NCBI GenBank assembly: GCA_002400365.1
Contig: DHFK01000142.1
Coordinates: forward strand, 1 to 26,256
DNA: 26,256 nucleotides
Direction of reading: 5' to 3'
Origin: Anaerolineales bacterium UBA4826
Lineage (GTDB): Bacteria; Chloroflexota; Anaerolineae; UBA4142
Part shown: positions 23,192 to 26,256 of the stretch, piece by piece
How positions within the stretch are numbered: the first letter of the stretch is position 1
Layout of the letters: each line of letters opens with the position of its first letter
Made by a program: the position numbers and the translations under genes
Notes under the pieces: generated by a model
Seen by the model: the letters and a program-made list of their open reading frames with translations, nothing else
What the model was told of the DNA's origin: nothing
Database searches by the model: none

Positions 23192-25183
23192 TCATAGATC
23201 GTCCCTCACTGGGCCTGTGTACGGCGCAGCCCAGCCCAACCGCGCGCGAATTTCCTGGGTCGCGCCGGAGGCGACTGCTTGATTGATGCGCGCCCATGCC
23301 TCCGCGAGTCCCAAGCGCGCGAGCGTCTCTTGGTTCGGAAAACCGGTCTCGGCGTCCCAGCCGCGCCGCGCATAGTATTCGGGCAGCATCATGTCGAGAT
23401 GGCAGATACTTCCCTTTGCATTGCCCGAAGGCGAAGGGATTTGCGTAAAGCGCCACGGCAGCACATCATCGGCGCGGGTGATGCCGTGCAAGATGTTGTA
23501 GCAGCGCTGCAAATTGTAGATGCGCTCGCCGATCGTTCTCAACTGGTCTGCGTCCATCGGCATCCCAGTCATCGTGCGGATCGCCTCCGCCTGCTCTTGC
23601 CAATACACCTCAGCCATCACAAACGTCCCACCCGACTTGCAATTGCCGCACGAATCTATGACCGCGCCAAAGTCTTCGCCATCCTTGACGAGCATCGCCT
23701 TGTAGCGCGTCGCCAGCGGGTCAACCAGTTCGGGCAGGTACTGCTTGCCGTACCGCCGCACGGCTTCGGATGGATAGCCGGTCTCGTCAAGCACCGGAAA
23801 TGCCTTCAAGTGATCCGCGCCGCGCGAAGAGGTGACATGCGCGAGTCCCATAGACTGCTGCGCGCGACCGTCCTGGGATGGAATCTCCTGACCCTTGACG
23901 TGCATCGCGTAACGCTCCGCGCCGTTGCCGATCATTTTTGCCGCGCGCGCCGCGCCCTCCGCAAGAAGATTTCCGAGCGCGCCTTCGCGAAAAGCGATCC
24001 GCCGCAGCAACTCTAGGATTGTGCGATAGTTGCCCCACGCGAGATCGAGTCCGTCGCAATCGGCTCGGGACAAGATTCCCTTTTCGACCAGTTCCATCGC
24101 AAACGAAATCGTGCGCCCAGCCGAAATCGTATCCAGCCCCCAGTCGTCGCACAGGACGTTCGCCTTGAGCAGCGCGGGCAGATTCCGATTCATCACTCCC
24201 GCCCCCAGCGCGTTGAGCGTCTCATATTCCACGCTGCTCGTCGTGACGCCGGCGAACTCACCGGACATGACGGAGTAAACTTTGTCGCACCCAACCGGGC
24301 AGGTAAAGCAAGAGATGTCGCGGACAAGGTGTGCTTCACGCAGCGTCTCGCCGGAGATCGCGTCAAAGCCGTCGAAACTACCGTACTGAAAGTTCTTGGT
24401 CGGAAAGCGGCCCATCGGCTGCATCAGACTGACCAAGCCCGCCGTGCCGAAGCGATGCACGCCGGCGAAAAATTCGTTCGCGCGAATCTGCGAGTGCATC
24501 TGAAAGGCAAGCGCGCGGTGCGCTGCCGGCTCGGCGATGCGAATGCCGCGCGTGCCGCGGACGGCGATGGCTTTGAGATTCTTCGCGCCCATCACCGCGC
24601 CAAGACCAGAGCGCGCGGCGTGTCGTCGCCACGAGACCATGATCGCGGCAATGCGCACGCGCTTTTCACCGGCTTGGCCGATGACGGCAGTCTTGATCTC
24701 CGGATCGCGATTCTCTTTCTGAATCATCTGCTCCGTCTCAAACCCGCCTTTGCCCCACAAGTGCGCCGCGTCGCGCAATTCTACGCGATCGTCGCGGATG
24801 AACAGATAAACCGGCGCACGCGCGCGCCCCTCGAACACGATCACATCATAACCGGCGTACTTGAGTTCGGGCCCAAAGTGACCGCCCGCGTTCGCATCGC
24901 CGTAGATGCCGGTGAGCGGCGACTTGCTAACAAACTCTAGCCGCGAAGCATTCGGCATCAACCCGCCGCAGAGAGGACCGGTCGCGACAATCAACTTGTC
25001 GTCCGGGCTCAACGGGTCGGTCTGAGGCGGCACCTCGTCCCACAGAATTTTCGTGCCGATGCCATTGCCGCCCAAGTATCCTTCTGCCCATTCCACCGGC
25101 AACGGCAACGTTTCGATTTTGCCGGTGGTCAGATTCACCCGGAGGTATCTGCCCGCGTAACCCGCGTATGGAAACGCTGTCAT
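23192..25183 (-). CDS. aor: Tungsten aldehyde:ferredoxin oxidoreductase family enzyme
   Basis: Oxidises aldehydes to acids with ferredoxin as electron acceptor, using a bis-pterin tungsten centre and one [4Fe-4S] cluster. It has 663 residues, slightly longer than the archaeal enzyme. N-terminal AGRYLRVNLTTGKIE and NAGGHFGPELKYAGYD are family hallmarks, and GLGAVMGAKNLKAI binds the pterin. Cluster ligands are CFTCPVGC near residue 292 and a fourth Cys in DSCGNCKSGG near 511; the pterin motif DDWGLD is also present. The ATG overlaps the ferredoxin stop as ATGA, which shows the ferredoxin-like protein is its electron-transfer partner. Whether the aldehyde is formaldehyde (fitting the Mch/Mer neighbours) or another one is not known. 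Confidence 0.92.
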   Translation of the reverse strand: MTAFPYAGYAGRYLRVNLTTGKIETLPLPVEWAEGYLGGNGIGTKILWDEVPPQTDPLSPDDKLIVATGPLCGGLMPNASRLEFVSKSPLTGIYGDANAGGHFGPELKYAGYDVIVFEGRARAPVYLFIRDDRVELRDAAHLWGKGGFETEQMIQKENRDPEIKTAVIGQAGEKRVRIAAIMVSWRRHAARSGLGAVMGAKNLKAIAVRGTRGIRIAEPAAHRALAFQMHSQIRANEFFAGVHRFGTAGLVSLMQPMGRFPTKNFQYGSFDGFDAISGETLREAHLVRDISCFTCPVGCDKVYSVMSGEFAGVTTSSVEYETLNALGAGVMNRNLPALLKANVLCDDWGLDTISAGRTISFAMELVEKGILSRADCDGLDLAWGNYRTILELLRRIAFREGALGNLLAEGAARAAKMIGNGAERYAMHVKGQEIPSQDGRAQQSMGLAHVTSSRGADHLKAFPVLDETGYPSEAVRRYGKQYLPELVDPLATRYKAMLVKDGEDFGAVIDSCGNCKSGGTFVMAEVYWQEQAEAIRTMTGMPMDADQLRTIGERIYNLQRCYNILHGITRADDVLPWRFTQIPSPSGNAKGSICHLDMMLPEYYARRGWDAETGFPNQETLARLGLAEAWARINQAVASGATQEIRARLGWAAPYTGPVRDDL

Positions 25184-25722
25184 TTGATCTTGACCCTTCG
25201 GCGGGGTTGCCCGCCGCGCTCGGCGAGGATTTTCTCCGACTCTTTCAGCGCCGCGCGCAATCTCTCAAAGACAGTCTGCCCATTCAAGTCAGGTGCCTCA
25301 GCAATGTACTGGAGCGCGCCAGGTTCGCACATCTTCACACACCACGGTGCGCCGCGACATTGATTGCACTTGACCACAACCGCCTTGCCGAATTTGCCCC
25401 GCCCCGTTTGCCGCAAGAACTTGATCGCGCCGATGTCGCACGCGCTGACACACTTGCTGCACCCGGTGCACAACGCTTCGACGATCGCCACCGCGCCGGT
25501 CTCCGGCATGACGCGCAGCGCCCCAGGTTCTGCGCACGCGGCGATGCACGCTTTCTCGTCGCACGGCGGGCAGACAAGGGGCAGAAAGAGATTGCGCGGT
25601 TCGTCTTTGACAACCCGGATGCCGGAGCGCGCGGGATTTGCCAGCCCTTCTTGCTCCAGCGAGCAGAAAACTTCGCACGCGCGGCAGCCCGTGCATTTCA
25701 GCGCGTCAGCATAGATGATCAC
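25180..25722 (-). CDS. Four-cluster ferredoxin-type electron-transfer subunit
   Basis: Polyferredoxin of 180 residues with sixteen cysteines arranged as four [4Fe-4S] sites (Cys10/13/16/20, 51/54/59/63, 85/88/91/95 and 119/122/128/132). It resembles the electron-transfer subunits of AOR, formate and CO-oxidising complexes. The start is a GTG at 25722 with GGAGAG at correct distance. A longer open frame to 25914 is rejected because it reads through the palindromic repeat at 25753-25823. The gene begins inside the tail of the MoaD-like frame and overlaps the oxidoreductase start, so the order MoaD, ferredoxin, AOR is translationally linked. It probably carries electrons from the tungsten enzymes to a cytoplasmic acceptor. 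Confidence 0.9.
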   Translation of the reverse strand: MIIYADALKCTGCRACEVFCSLEQEGLANPARSGIRVVKDEPRNLFLPLVCPPCDEKACIAACAEPGALRVMPETGAVAIVEALCTGCSKCVSACDIGAIKFLRQTGRGKFGKAVVVKCNQCRGAPWCVKMCEPGALQYIAEAPDLNGQTVFERLRAALKESEKILAERGGQPRRRVKIK

Positions 25723-26113
25723 GGTCTTTTCTCTCCAAGCACCAACCTGTGTAGCCACAGGGGACACAGAGGACACGGAGAAAAGAAAATCTTGAACTCT
25801 GTGTTCTCTGTGTCCCCTGTGGCTGTTCTCCCCCCGCGACTGCCGGGAACAACATGAACTCGTCGCCCTCGGCAATGCGTGCCTCGAAATCCTCCCCAGC
25901 CACAAGCCGATCATTGCGAAAGACGCGCACAGACGCGTTGAATGTGTCGCCGTGCACCAACGCGCGTCGAAATCGCGCTGGGTTCGTCTCCGCGAGATGT
26001 CTCAACAAGCCACGCACCGTCGTTCCCGCCGGCAGCGTCACCTCGGCGCGTTTCGTCCCCGCGTAATCGGCGAGGACATTGAAATAGCGTACCCGAACAG
26101 TGATCTGACTCAC
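25706..26113 (-). CDS. MoaD/ThiS-like sulfur carrier with repeat-derived tail
   Basis: Ubiquitin-fold small protein like the MoaD proteins that supply sulfur for molybdo/tungstopterin. The first 95 residues fit the family (VRVRYFNVLADYAG, VTLPAGTTVRGLLRHL, DEFMLFPAVAGG). MoaD proteins must end in Gly-Gly to be thiocarboxylated. Here Gly94-Gly95 is followed by 40 more residues encoded by a palindromic repeat and by the start of the ferredoxin gene, with the stop at 25706. The GTG start overlaps the stop of the upstream oxidoreductase as GTGA. Either the protein is inactive, processed by a protease, or the tail is tolerated. A sequencing change at the stop is a fourth possibility. Confidence 0.82.
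   Translation of the reverse strand: MSQITVRVRYFNVLADYAGTKRAEVTLPAGTTVRGLLRHLAETNPARFRRALVHGDTFNASVRVFRNDRLVAGEDFEARIAEGDEFMLFPAVAGGEQPQGTQRTQSSRFSFLRVLCVPCGYTGWCLERKDRDHLC
25753..25823. repeat. AGCCACAGGGGACACAGAG palindrome
   Basis: Left arm AGCCACAGGGGACACAGAGG and right arm CTCTGTGTCCCCTGTGGCT are near-perfect inverted copies around an A/T-rich centre. Closely similar palindromes are scattered in many environmental bacterial genomes. It starts two codons after the Gly-Gly of the MoaD-like gene and accounts for its tail. Confidence 0.9.
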
Positions 26114-26256
26114 AGTCCCAACCGCGCCAGCGTTGCGCGCGTGGGACGACCTTCAGCGTCCCAGCCGCGCAAGTGGTAGTAGCGATTCAGCATCGCGTCC
26201 AAATCGAACAACTGCCCGACGCGGATTGGATCGCCCAACCGAGTCTTGCCGGTGAT
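26110..26256 (-). CDS. C-terminus of a second tungsten aldehyde oxidoreductase, partial
   Basis: Forty-eight residues are open to the right edge of the window and end at 26110. They contain GDPIRVGQLFDLDAMLN, then RYYHLRGWD and TRATLARLGL. The YYxLRGWD segment with a following Leu-rich end is the usual C-terminus of aldehyde ferredoxin oxidoreductases; the complete paralogue at 23192 has the matching YYARRGWDAETGFP. Its TGA overlaps the MoaD-like GTG start, so it is the upstream member of the same operon. The bulk of this gene, including its cluster and pterin motifs, lies outside the window. Confidence 0.8.
   Translation of the reverse strand: MTGKTRLGDPIRVGQLFDLDAMLNRYYHLRGWDAEGRPTRATLARLGL

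Noticed and set aside
25723..25914. 64-residue N-terminal extension of the ferredoxin gene
   Set aside because: It translates the palindromic repeat, and the GTG at 25722 has a good ribosome site and starts exactly at the conserved domain.

Overview
The window is a 26 kb piece of a GC-rich bacterial genome. Its two left-hand genes lie on the plus strand. Everything from 5398 to the right edge lies on the minus strand. An Anaerolineae-like Chloroflexota (or close relative) is my best guess. I base that on the mix of tungsten enzymes, archaeal-type C1 genes, CO-dehydrogenase-family hydroxylase subunits and a very dense load of short palindromic repeats that run into coding sequence. No rRNA or marker gene is present to prove it.

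Layout in plus coordinates: (1) 1-5378, an AddB-like nuclease (5' end cut off by the window) and an AddA-like helicase-nuclease for double-strand-break processing, both carrying repeat-derived insertions. (2) 5398-9384, a molybdenum hydroxylase whose 2Fe-2S and Mo-cofactor subunits are fused in frame across a palindromic element, plus an FAD subunit with the extra 4Fe-4S loop typical of 4-hydroxybenzoyl-CoA reductase. (3) 9391-11353, a SorC-type regulator and a PfkB-type kinase. (4) 11560-14882, an ECF-type vitamin transporter (S, T and double ATPase, YkoEDC-like). (5) 14888-18476, a variant M19 dipeptidase and a GlcD/GlcF-like FAD plus Fe-S oxidoreductase pair. (6) 18593-20849, two amidohydrolases. 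(7) 20850-21191, an intergenic control region with a perfect consensus promoter, a 35-bp palindrome and a hairpin plus T-run. (8) 21192-26256, a tight operon with the C-terminus of one tungsten aldehyde oxidoreductase, a MoaD-like protein, a 4x[4Fe-4S] ferredoxin, a second complete aldehyde oxidoreductase, methenyl-H4MPT cyclohydrolase (Mch) and a Mer-like F420-type flavin-independent reductase.

How the genes may work together: block 8 looks like a C1/aldehyde oxidation unit, in which aldehyde oxidation by W-pterin enzymes passes electrons to ferredoxin beside two H4MPT-branch enzymes. Blocks 2-6 look like a long catabolic unit for an imported heterocycle or amide. It would use an ECF importer, ring or amide hydrolysis (amidohydrolases, M19), oxidation (FAD/Fe-S pair, Mo hydroxylase), phosphorylation (PfkB) and a sugar-phosphate-type regulator. 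The substrate cannot be read from sequence.

The most unusual features are the intergenic promoter/operator/hairpin region, which may encode an undescribed small RNA or attenuated leader, and the repeated invasion of genes by palindromic repeats. Those repeats fuse two subunits, bury the C-terminal Gly-Gly of the MoaD-like protein, and add in-frame peptides to both recombination proteins.
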